NCBI GenBank assembly: GCA_004282745.1 | Contig: SHMT01000008.1 | Span: forward strand, 82,428 to 146,427 | Origin: Candidatus Scalindua sp. SCAELEC01 | GTDB taxonomy: Bacteria > Planctomycetota > Brocadiia > Brocadiales > Scalinduaceae | Direction of reading: 5' to 3' | DNA: 64,000 bases | Shown here: positions 8,977 through 15,974 of the stretch, piece by piece | Layout: each line of letters begins with the position of its first letter | How positions within the stretch are numbered: the stretch's first letter is position 1 | Translations under genes and position numbers: made by a program | Notes under the pieces: generated by a model | The model's database searches: none | The model's input: the letters and a program-made list of their open reading frames with translations, nothing else | What the model was told of the DNA's origin: nothing

Positions 8977-9084
8977 TTAAGATTTTTTAATGCTTTTTGC
9001 AGCAGCAAAAATAGAAACAAACTCACTCGCCCCTTTAATCAAATTCTTCGAAAGTTCCTTATGAGAGTAAAACTTTTTGTCCTA
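8977..9084 (-). other. Possible short coding relic between moxR and DUF58
   Basis: One minus-strand frame reads KELSKNLIKGASEFVSIFAA and then AKSIKKS before a TAA, which resembles a helical protein C-terminus, but a TAG stands about 35 codons upstream and no start is visible. Probably a decayed fragment. Confidence 0.2.
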
Positions 9085-9143
9085 TTCTGTAATTGAACTT
9101 TATCCAAAACGTAATCCCCAAAGGGAAACAGTTACCATGATCT

Positions 9144-9270
9144 GGTGGTTGAGCGCAAACTGCCCAGATACAAGGCGCGTAATAAATCGTAACCGGAGCG
9201 TACTCAAGTACGTGAGGATTACGAATTTATTACAGCAACGCAGTAGATGGATAGTTTGCGCTCAACCACC
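9144..9270 (+). repeat. Family A palindromic repeat, copy A3
   Basis: 127 bp. Outer arms GGTGGTTGAGCGCAAACT and AGTTTGCGCTCAACCACC are exactly complementary and differ from other copies at the GCGC. Inner arms GTAATAAATCGTAA and TTACGAATTTATTAC pair. It ends 3 bp from the moxR stop codon (9274). Confidence 0.95.
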
Positions 9271-9273
9271 ACC

Positions 9274-10317
9274 TTATTGTTCTGGTTCCAGAATAGGTAC
9301 CCTATTCAGAACATCCTCGATAACATCGTCTGGATCTATACCCTGTGATTCTGCCTCGTGCGTCAAGATTATCCTGTGCCTTAACACAGGATACGCCATT
9401 TTGTGAATATGCTCTGGCAGTATAACATCACTCCCCGTTAAAAATGCGCAGACTCGTGCAGCTTTCGCTAGATAAATCGAAGCGCGAGGTGACGCTCCGT
9501 ACATTACCACCCTGTTGACATCCAGTTCATTAACCGCAAACGTACCACGGCCAAAACCATTGTCTCTCAAATTCGGCCTTGTCTCTCTTACAATTCGCGT
9601 TGTGTACTTTAAGATTGGCGATTCTCTGTGTAGTGGAATCTTGTTTGCAATAAAGTGTCTTAACGAAATTATTTCCTCCGGGTTCAAAACAGCCTCCAGC
9701 CTGACATCTTCATCCTTTACCTGTTTTTCCGTTATCTCATTCTCTTCATGAAACGAGGGATAATCAATCTTAATTTTAAACATAAATCTATCGATTTCTG
9801 CCTCAGGCAAGAGGTATGTACCTGAAATTTCTATAGGATTTTGTGTTGCAAGAACAATAAACAGCTCTTCCAGCTTAAAAGTATCTCTCCCGATGGTCAC
9901 CTGTTTTTCCTGCATACTTTCGAGCAAAGCACTTTGGACTTTAGCAGGCGCCCGGTTAATCTCATCTGCAAGGAGTAAATTGGTAAATACGGGGCCTTTT
10001 TGAACGCTGGTTTTCCGTGTTTCCGGATCGCACAGTTCAAATCCCGTAATATCACTCGGTATCAGATCTGGTGTAAACTGGACCCGCTGGAATTTCGCAT
10101 CGATCACCTTTGATAAGGTTTTAACCGTTATCGTCTTTCCTAAACCGGGAAAGCCTTCTAAAAGAATGTGACCATCAGAAAAAATGGCAATAACGATTGT
10201 ATCAACCATCTCTTCCTGCCCCACGATAACCTTGCCAACTTCCTTTTTCACCTTCAGAAACTTCTCGTTGACGTATCGTATATCTTCAAAATCTTTCGTT
10301 AGAACTCCATTTTTCAA
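9274..10317 (-). CDS. moxR: MoxR-family AAA+ ATPase
   Basis: About 347 residues. Walker A GFPGLGKTITVK, Walker B LLLADEINRAPAK and sensor 1 LATQNP are all present, followed by the MoxR C-terminal lid domain. The open frame extends to 10491, but that extension is just the translation of repeat A4. The true start is probably the TTG at 10317, with AGGAG nine bases upstream. MoxR ATPases act as chaperones that assemble or metallate protein complexes with DUF58 and VWA partners, all encoded downstream here. Its stop is 3 bp from repeat A3. Confidence 0.92.
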   Translation of the reverse strand: MKNGVLTKDFEDIRYVNEKFLKVKKEVGKVIVGQEEMVDTIVIAIFSDGHILLEGFPGLGKTITVKTLSKVIDAKFQRVQFTPDLIPSDITGFELCDPETRKTSVQKGPVFTNLLLADEINRAPAKVQSALLESMQEKQVTIGRDTFKLEELFIVLATQNPIEISGTYLLPEAEIDRFMFKIKIDYPSFHEENEITEKQVKDEDVRLEAVLNPEEIISLRHFIANKIPLHRESPILKYTTRIVRETRPNLRDNGFGRGTFAVNELDVNRVVMYGASPRASIYLAKAARVCAFLTGSDVILPEHIHKMAYPVLRHRIILTHEAESQGIDPDDVIEDVLNRVPILEPEQ

Positions 10318-10342
10318 TGTTAGATTCTCCTGTAGTTCCCCG

Positions 10343-10501
10343 TAATTAGTGCTTGAACGGAAACCCTGTGTTTGAGCCAAAACTGCCCAGGTACAAGGCG
10401 CGTAACAATTTCGTAACCGGAACGTACCCTTGTACTTGAGGATTACGTAATTGTTACAGTAACGCAGTAGAATTGGGTAGTTTTCGTTCAAACACTAATT
10501 A
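10343..10501 (+). repeat. Family A palindromic repeat, copy A4 (159 bp, in the moxR leader)
   Basis: Terminal arms TAATTAGTGCTTGAACGG and the matching CGTTCAAACACTAATTA. A tandem second half-site (GTGTTTGAGCCAAAACTG) precedes the CCCAGG core. Inner arms GTAACAATTTCGTAA and TTACGTAATTGTTAC pair, and the centre is GTACCCTTGTAC. It starts about 25 bp upstream of the moxR start, so it will be in the 5' leader if transcription begins above it. Confidence 0.95.
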
Positions 10502-10736
10502 CCGCAGTAAGAACAGTAAGGGAAATCCCCCTGTCCTTGGTTCCGGAAAAAGACAACGTGGTATTTTACCCAGAGCCCTTAATCATTTTTGATACTATTC
10601 ATAAATTCAAAATTCCAAGAAAGCCCCAGCCCTGAAATTCATAAACCACTACTTTGGAATTATAAAGTGAGTTCGACCGTCAAGCAAGATTAAATTTTTC
10701 TCAAAGAACGAGAAAAAACCCGTATCTACTCACTTA
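10502..10736. other. AT-rich non-coding stretch
   Basis: I see no credible gene, RNA or repeat here; it separates repeat A4 from the family C/A composite that follows. Confidence 0.5.
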
Positions 10737-10916
10737 GGGTGCAGGAAAGAATAACTTGTTGTTTTATCGCGCTCAGTTTTGGGTCAGATTTGGTCGATCT
10801 GATCGAGCAAGACCACAGGCGTAGCCTGAGCTACAGCGAGGATACTGCGAGTGAAGAGCGGCCTAAGGTGGCCTGAAAATGAGATGCGAGAACTACAAGT
10901 TATTCTTTCCTGGGCC
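10737..10916. repeat. Family C element, enlarged copy
   Basis: GGGTGCAGGAAAGAATAACT at the left and AGTTATTCTTTCCTGGGCCC at the right form an inverted pair, but about 130 bp of unrelated DNA separate the arms. The inner edge GAGATGCGAG also occurs (inverted) next to the copy at 44960, so there is a longer version of this element. Confidence 0.6.
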
Positions 10917-10920
10917 CTTA

Positions 10921-11097
10921 GGGCCCAGGTACAAGGCGCGTAAAAACTGCGAAACCAGAGAGTACTCAAGTACGCAAGGTGCGTAAAAACTGCGGAATCC
11001 TCACGTACTCAGGTGATTAAGCATTTAAGCACGCGTACGCTCCGATTCCGCAGTTTTTACAGTAACGCAGTAGATGGGTAGTTTTCATTCAAACACA
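10921..11097 (+). repeat. Family A palindromic repeat, copy A5 (rearranged)
   Basis: Starts with GGGCCCAGGTACAAGGCG, joined directly to the family C arm. The 5' inner arm is duplicated (GCGTAAAAACTGCG occurs twice) and pairs with CCGCAGTTTTTAC. An extra inverted segment fills the centre. The right end reads GATGGGTAGTTTTCATTC and then AAACAC. It lies upstream of mtnP. Confidence 0.85.
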
Positions 11098-11178
11098 GGG
11101 AAATTTTTTCTTGACGGTTCCCAAACCATTGTTAGAATGACCTCCTTTAATTCTCAACACTTATAAAGGGTATTTACT

Positions 11179-12039
11179 ATGTCTTATGCAAAAATTGGCA
11201 TAATAGGGGGAAGTGGTCTATATAATATTGAGGGGCTCACAGAGGTCGAAAAAATTACCGTCGATACCCCTTTTGGCAAAGCATCGGATCAGTTTACCGT
11301 TGGAATTCTTGAAGGAAAGAGAGTCGCATTCCTTCCGCGTCACGGAAGCACACACAATATACTACCGGGTGAGCTAAACTTCCGAGCAAACATCTTCGGC
11401 ATGAAGAAACTGGGAGTAGAACAGATAATTGCTGTGAGCGCTGTTGGAAGCATGAAAGAGGAGATTAAGCCTCTTGATATGGTAATCCCTGACCAGTTTA
11501 TTGACAGAACAAGGGGGAGGATTGACACCTTTTTTGGAAATGGGATTGTTGGACATGTCAGCGTCGCTGACCCCGTTTGCCCCTGCCTTGCAAATACCCT
11601 TTACGAAGCGGCAAAAAAAGCGGGTGCAACCGTACACAAAGGTGGCACCTACCTCTGTATGGAAGGTCCTCAATTCTCAACAAGAGCAGAGTCTCGAACG
11701 TACCGACAATGGGACGTAAGCGTAATCGGCATGACAAACCTGCAAGAGGCAAAACTTGCCCGTGAAGCAGAGATCTGTTACAGCACACTTGCACTCTCCA
11801 CCGACTATGATTGCTGGTACGAAGAGGAGGAGGACGTTACGGTAGAAATGGTCATCCAAAACCTTCGCAAAAACGTTGATACCGCCAAGGCCATTATCAA
11901 GTGCGCCCTCCCCGACATTACCGAAGAGAGAAAGTGTCTATGCGTTAATGCGGCACAATATGCCATTTTAACCCAAAAAGAGAGCGTACCAGATGCGGTA
12001 AAGGAGAAATTGATCGTTATCTTTGGGAAATATCTCTAG
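11179..12039 (+). CDS. mtnP: S-methyl-5'-thioadenosine phosphorylase
   Basis: 286 residues covering the whole purine nucleoside phosphorylase family 2 fold: phosphate-binding GGSGLYN near the N-terminus, PRHGSTHNILP, the substrate motif MEGPQFSTRAES and the base-binding STDYDCW. It splits methylthioadenosine, a by-product of polyamine synthesis and radical SAM chemistry, into adenine and methylthioribose-1-phosphate. The ATG follows AAAGGGTATTTACT. It stands alone, with repetitive DNA on its upstream side and no other salvage genes beside it. The TDYDCW motif favours MTAP over inosine/guanosine phosphorylase. Confidence 0.93.
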   Translation: MSYAKIGIIGGSGLYNIEGLTEVEKITVDTPFGKASDQFTVGILEGKRVAFLPRHGSTHNILPGELNFRANIFGMKKLGVEQIIAVSAVGSMKEEIKPLDMVIPDQFIDRTRGRIDTFFGNGIVGHVSVADPVCPCLANTLYEAAKKAGATVHKGGTYLCMEGPQFSTRAESRTYRQWDVSVIGMTNLQEAKLAREAEICYSTLALSTDYDCWYEEEEDVTVEMVIQNLRKNVDTAKAIIKCALPDITEERKCLCVNAAQYAILTQKESVPDAVKEKLIVIFGKYL

Positions 12040-12372
12040 AGGCTTTAAAGAAACAAGGGCAATTCTCCTCTTATTTTCTTTACAATTGCTGTCTGACAAC
12101 TCCAAAAATAGACACCATCGAGTAAGAGTTACGAGTGCAAGCTACCCGCCTGTGCATTAGCACGTAGACAAGCACACGTCTTTCAAAATTAGTAATCCTC
12201 ACCAATCCAAATTCCCCCTTTGAAGGGGGAACCAGGGGGATGTTCTTCACAATTGCTTCTATTTATTTACACAACTTCAGGCAACGTACTGCTTCATCAT
12301 AAAAATTCCGCAATTTCCCCTTCTAAGGAGAAGGGCTAAATCCAAATTGAAGTTCTGCGGTAAACGCTTACG
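12040..12372. other. Intergenic region with a C/G-run repeat
   Basis: No gene seen. It carries TTCCCCCTTTGAAGGGGG at about 12210-12228, the same short repeat found at about 44101-44119, and a second CCCCTTCTAAGGAGAAGGG hairpin near 12317. Confidence 0.4.
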
Positions 12373-12639
12373 TTATTTACCTCCCAACTTTGAGTACTTA
12401 TAACGCAAAATAAGGATAAAAGCACTAAATGAGAGGGCGGCCGCGTTAGCCCCAATGATTATGAAATCCCTCAGATGTATGCCATATGCGAGCCATAACG
12501 TAAACCCACAAAGCATAAAAGTGTACATCATCGGAGAGACATCCTCCAGCTTTTTTGTCCGCATACCCTTTAATACCTGAGGAATAAAGCCTGAAGTAGT
12601 CCCTATCGCTGCAATAATACCGATAACCTTCCATTCCAT
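12373..12639 (-). CDS. SemiSWEET/PQ-loop small transporter
   Basis: 88 residues with three membrane helices and the PQ-loop signature (TTSGFIPQVLKGMRTKK, then a PMMYTFMLCGFTLWLAYG helix and a final IIIGANAAALSFSAFILIL helix). SemiSWEETs dimerise to move sugars across the inner membrane. I chose the ATG at 12639 because GGGAG lies about nine bases before it; the longer frame adds an unconvincing N-terminus. It is monocistronic. Confidence 0.88.
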   Translation of the reverse strand: MEWKVIGIIAAIGTTSGFIPQVLKGMRTKKLEDVSPMMYTFMLCGFTLWLAYGIHLRDFIIIGANAAALSFSAFILILRYKYSKLGGK

Positions 12640-13358
12640 GTAAATCAACTCCCACCCTTCCATAACCCACAACAGAAGAACCACCTTCCATGAAGGTCAA
12701 AAAGCTCTGCCCTTCCGTTCATTCAAACATTTTACTAGAGTTCTGTTTCAACATCAAAAGGATTATGGTTATCAAAGGAGGTATTTTTGTATTGAAATGG
12801 TAATTACAAATTGAGTCTCTATTTTGGAGAAAAACATTGGTCTGTTATCAGCAAAATTCTATCGCCCTCCACCTAAAAAGACAACGCTCCCATATTTTTA
12901 TTCCTTCCTGTCTAACGCTCCAATTTATTGAAACTTAATAATAATTCAAAGACTTCATTAAAAAAATATTATTCCTATCACACTTTTGAGAATATAAGTA
13001 ATCAAAATTTGGGCACTAATATACCCAATTATTTAATTATTTATTTTTAAAAAAATATATAAGCTCCGCCACAATCATTACATACATTATTTGGCACATA
13101 TTTTGTTTTGAAAAAACTCAGATGCGTCTGGTTAGGTTTTTGCGTTTTTAATTTATTGCCCCAAAACGTGTCATTCCCGCATATTTCCCGCTTTAAGCAT
13201 GCGGGAACGAGCTTCAGCGGGAATCAATGATGAAACGAGTCTCTGGATACCCGATAAAGGCGTTCGGGTATGACGAAAGCCACCTAAGCAAAAACCTAAC
13301 CAGACAATGATGAAAAAGCCTGGTAAGAAAAGAGATATTTTAAAAAAGTGAAAATTTG
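12640..13358. other. AT-rich intergenic region with a MITE-like element
   Basis: About 720 bp without a credible gene. The only structure I see is the inverted-repeat element at 13126-13305; the rest is AT-rich upstream DNA. Confidence 0.5.
13126..13305. repeat. 180-bp element with 18-bp perfect terminal inverted repeats
   Basis: Ends are GTCTGGTTAGGTTTTTGC and its exact reverse complement. Inside are further palindromic pieces (CCCGC...GCGGG around 13170-13222, and GGATACCCGA with TCGGGTATGA). It has no coding capacity. The architecture is that of a MITE, but no second copy occurs in this window. Confidence 0.65.
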
Positions 13359-13386
13359 TTGACGTATCGGCTTATTTTATTATATG
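13359..13386 (+). promoter_or_regulatory. Candidate sigma-70-type promoter for the small heat-shock gene
   Basis: TTGACG (13359-13364) and TATATG (13381-13386) separated by 16 bp, about 30 bp upstream of a strong AAAGGAGG. Sequence-only prediction. Confidence 0.45.
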
Positions 13387-13413
13387 TACACTATATTTTG
13401 AAAGGAGGTTAAC

Positions 13414-13562
13414 ATGGTTTTACGAGACGTAATAACATGGAACAGAAAAGAAACAGGAAAAAGAGAGAAAAAGACAAGAGTCTAAGTAAACTTTTTGAAG
13501 ATTTCTATAACAGAGGTTTTGTATATAAGGTACTTATCAGAAAAGGATATTTGAAATGTTAA
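13414..13562 (+). CDS. Two overlapping short ORFs (23 and 41 codons) upstream of hsp20; possible frameshifted sHSP relic
   Basis: A strong AAAGGAGG precedes an ATG at 13414 that opens a 23-codon frame (MVLRDVITWNRKETGK..., stop 13483-13485). In another frame an ATG at 13437 opens 41 codons containing REKDKSLSKLFEDFYNRG and stopping at 13560-13562, so that its TAA overlaps the hsp20 ATG (13556). Joined by one frameshift in an A-rich run, the two read like the N-terminus of a small heat-shock protein. They may be a relic, a leader peptide or a genuinely coupled small protein. Confidence 0.45.
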
Positions 13563-14158
13563 AATACCAGATAATTATCGGTGTATTATGTTTTGCCCTT
13601 GGTGCAACAGTTTTCCTTGCAGTTCAAAACTTTAGAAACGATGAGAAACACGACATTAATTCAAATGATAAATTATTCGATCATACAGGAAACATGGACA
13701 AAACATTTGATTCCTTTTTTAACGATGATTTTTTCAGATCCAACAAATCCCCTTTTGAAGAAATGGAGAGAATGCAGGAGAGCATGATGAGGCAATTCGG
13801 TCAACTTGGCGATGATCCAAGTGGTGGAATGTTTGGTTCTTGGTTTAAAAAGAGGTTTGGCGGGGGCAAACCTGAAGATATACAAACGAGAGAGGATGAT
13901 GATTTTATCTACTATGATGTTGTTATCAAAGACCTTTCCAATAAGAAACTTGAAATAAAGGTAGAAGGAGGACAGATAAGAATTTCCGGTACAACAGAAA
14001 CAAGATCCGATAATAAAGAAAAGGATGCAACTTCCCGTCAGTTTTATAGCTCAACATTCCATCGATCATTTCCTGTTCCCAATGGAGTCGATGGTGATAG
14101 GGTACAGATGGAACAGGAAGGAGAGAAAATGATTATCAAATTTCCAAAGATCAAGTAA
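13556..14158 (+). CDS. Membrane-anchored Hsp20/alpha-crystallin family protein
   Basis: 200 residues. An N-terminal hydrophobic helix (IIIGVLCFALGATVFLAV) acts as signal anchor, followed by a low-complexity linker with FFNDDFFRSN and EEMERMQESMMRQF, then an alpha-crystallin domain from about residue 108 to the end (YYDVVIKDLSNKKLEIKVEG; IRISGTTE; FHRSFPVPNGVD). Cytoplasmic sHSPs lack such an anchor, so this one is predicted to act as a holdase in the periplasm or a cell compartment. No Shine-Dalgarno of its own is obvious; its ATG overlaps the stop of the upstream short ORF, suggesting coupling. The I-x-I tail motif is replaced by IIKFPKIK. Confidence 0.85.
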   Translation: MLKYQIIIGVLCFALGATVFLAVQNFRNDEKHDINSNDKLFDHTGNMDKTFDSFFNDDFFRSNKSPFEEMERMQESMMRQFGQLGDDPSGGMFGSWFKKRFGGGKPEDIQTREDDDFIYYDVVIKDLSNKKLEIKVEGGQIRISGTTETRSDNKEKDATSRQFYSSTFHRSFPVPNGVDGDRVQMEQEGEKMIIKFPKIK

Positions 14159-14179
14159 GAGGCCGCAGAAGAGAACTTA

Positions 14180-14326
14180 ATGCCTGTTCGAATCAAGGTG
14201 AAAAGCGCTGCCGAGTTTAAGGGTGCAGTTGAGAAGAGCAGCGGTGACAAGGGTGCACTGTGTTGCCCATTCAGAGAGGAGAGATGCACAGTATGTGGTG
14301 TTGAGTGTAAGCCTTACAAAGTATGA
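14180..14326 (+). CDS. Small cysteine-rich protein (48 aa)
   Basis: Starts MPVRIKVKSAAEFKGAVEKS and ends with a compact cysteine cluster (CCPFREERCTVCGVECKPYK), typical of a zinc or Fe-S knuckle. AGAAGAGA lies before the ATG. It begins about 20 bp after the hsp20 stop on the same strand and could be co-transcribed. I do not recognise the family. Confidence 0.5.
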   Translation: MPVRIKVKSAAEFKGAVEKSSGDKGALCCPFREERCTVCGVECKPYKV

Positions 14327-14367
14327 CCGTTACTTCTATGTGATCAACGATATGACAAATTTAACAA

Positions 14368-14742
14368 CTACATATTACCATTTTCTTGAATATAATCAGA
14401 CAACTTCTCTCTTTCCTCTTCCTCTATCTCACTAAAGAATATGGCAATATGATACTCCGTAATTCCACGTGATTTTGACAAGACCTTTTCCACCCTTACC
14501 ACTACCCCATAACACTCAACACAGATGTCCTCTTTTTTTTCATCAGAACAAGGCAACCTCAAAACAATCTTAAGCCTTGTCATAAAGGGGATCTTATCTT
14601 TTATCTGACACGACACCCCTATACAACTTAAATTGATAGATTCCGTCACAACTACAAAATCGTCGGTCCTAATTTTAAATTGTAAACGTTTTTTAATTCG
14701 AGGGTATTTTCTATTTTCTATACCTGTATTTCGATGTTCCAT
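14368..14742 (-). CDS. PilZ-domain protein (cyclic-di-GMP receptor candidate)
   Basis: About 124 residues from the ATG at 14742. It carries the PilZ c-di-GMP motifs: RKYPRIKKR (R-x3-R) near the N-terminus and NLSCIGVSC (D/N-x-S-x2-G) about 30 residues later. A single-domain PilZ protein generally binds the second messenger and alters a partner in motility, polysaccharide synthesis or stalk formation. An upstream in-frame TTG at 14799 gives 19 more residues but they look unlike the family. The gene is monocistronic and convergent with the small genes on the plus strand. Confidence 0.82.
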   Translation of the reverse strand: MEHRNTGIENRKYPRIKKRLQFKIRTDDFVVVTESINLSCIGVSCQIKDKIPFMTRLKIVLRLPCSDEKKEDICVECYGVVVRVEKVLSKSRGITEYHIAIFFSEIEEEEREKLSDYIQENGNM

Positions 14743-14939
14743 GTTCGATACCCCAACCTGACTCAGCCAGATTGCAAAATGAAAACCTACGGTTTTCAAA
14801 CTTTCCCTTTACTGTTTAAATGAGTAGCTAAATATCCTTTCAGTAACGTTTAAGCAAAAACACCTATATATGCCATTAATAAGCTAATTATGCTGTTTTG
14901 TCAAGAATAATACAGAGGATTGTCAATGTACCATTAACC

Positions 14940-14976
14940 AGCGCTAGAACGGAAACCCTGTGTTTGAACGAAAACC
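14940..14976 (+). repeat. Solo left end of a family A repeat
   Basis: GCGCTAGAACGGAAACCC followed by TGTGTTTGAACGAAAACC matches the tandem half-sites that open copies A1 and A4, without the core or right arm. It is a truncated copy. Confidence 0.75.
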
Positions 14977-15011
14977 AGAAGAATGCAGCGGTTGGAAGGA
15001 GCGTTCTTGTT

Positions 15012-15974
15012 TTATTGAATAAAATGGCACCGAAATTGGTCAATAAATTTTGACAACTGATCACCCGGTAACATATTTATTCCAGCGGCTTTGGGTCTAC
15101 CGCCTCCCGTTTCAAACGAAGAGCACAAAACATCCGCTCCCACCGGATTTAATTCCGGGGCCCGAACACTTACCAGCCAACCATCTCTCTTTTTTCGCAA
15201 TATTGCATGTGGACGGTTTGGGGATTGAGAGGACAACTGATTCGCATAGGTACCGATTAATCTCCTGGCCCATTTTTCATCGGGGAGATAGGCTATCGCC
15301 CCATTCGATTCAAAATCATCCATTCGAATGTCCACTAAGTGTGAAAAATCATCCTTAAACCCCAACCTTAAACCTTTAAATATCTGGGAAGATTGACAAA
15401 AACCGGAAGGATCGACAAAATCCTGCATCTCCTGGTACACCTGTAAAGGCTGAAAGTGTAAATCTTCAAGAGAATCGCCATATGCGTTATAGTTAATAAG
15501 CGTTCCTAACTCCTCCAACTCTTGTCTCTCAGATTCAGTGCAACCTGCCTTCTTGGCAAGTTCAACACCGAGTTCATACAAGCTGTCGCCAAAAGCCCCG
15601 ACAACAGCCCATTTTAGATATTTACCTCCTAACAAGCGATTTACGATGTTACTCGTACAGGTATTTGGAGTCTGGTCTAGATGTAAGGTAAGATATTGAT
15701 GTTCTGGAAGTGGGGTTCCCGGCTGATGGTGGTCAAACCAGGTAATACGACTTTTAAGCCTTAAGTGGTCATCTAAAAATTTACGATTAGATTTTAGCGA
15801 TATATCAAATACCGTGAGCTCTTGATTATTTTTTGCCGGAATGTTTTCCAATAACTGGATATCCCGCTTCACTCCTGTAATCAGAGTTGATTCTGCAGGA
15901 TATGCCAAACGCCACTGATGAAGTGCTGTAATACCATCAGCGTCACCATTAAAGACATCTATATACTCTATCAC
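15012..15974 (-). CDS. DHH-family phosphoesterase in the sulfate-activation operon (possible PAP phosphatase)
   Basis: 320 residues. DHH-superfamily metal motifs: NGDADG (D11, D13), D57 in VFDISL, D81-H82-H83 in FDHHQPG, and a C-terminal DHHA1 substrate motif GGGRPKAAGIN (about 295-305). NrnA-type members hydrolyse nanoRNA and 3'-phosphoadenosine 5'-phosphate (PAP). Its ATG overlaps the cysNC stop (ATGA), so it is translated with the enzymes that make PAPS. I infer it clears PAP, the job usually done by CysQ, none of which is seen here. This rests on context and has not been tested. Confidence 0.82.
   Translation of the reverse strand: MIEYIDVFNGDADGITALHQWRLAYPAESTLITGVKRDIQLLENIPAKNNQELTVFDISLKSNRKFLDDHLRLKSRITWFDHHQPGTPLPEHQYLTLHLDQTPNTCTSNIVNRLLGGKYLKWAVVGAFGDSLYELGVELAKKAGCTESERQELEELGTLINYNAYGDSLEDLHFQPLQVYQEMQDFVDPSGFCQSSQIFKGLRLGFKDDFSHLVDIRMDDFESNGAIAYLPDEKWARRLIGTYANQLSSQSPNRPHAILRKKRDGWLVSVRAPELNPVGADVLCSSFETGGGRPKAAGINMLPGDQLSKFIDQFRCHFIQ

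Noticed and set aside
10318..10491. N-terminal 58-codon extension of moxR
   Set aside because: It is the translation of palindromic repeat A4; a TTG with AGGAG at 10317 gives the normal MoxR N-terminus.
14184..14200. GTTCGAATC resembling a tRNA T-loop
   Set aside because: No surrounding cloverleaf; the bases lie in a short coding frame.
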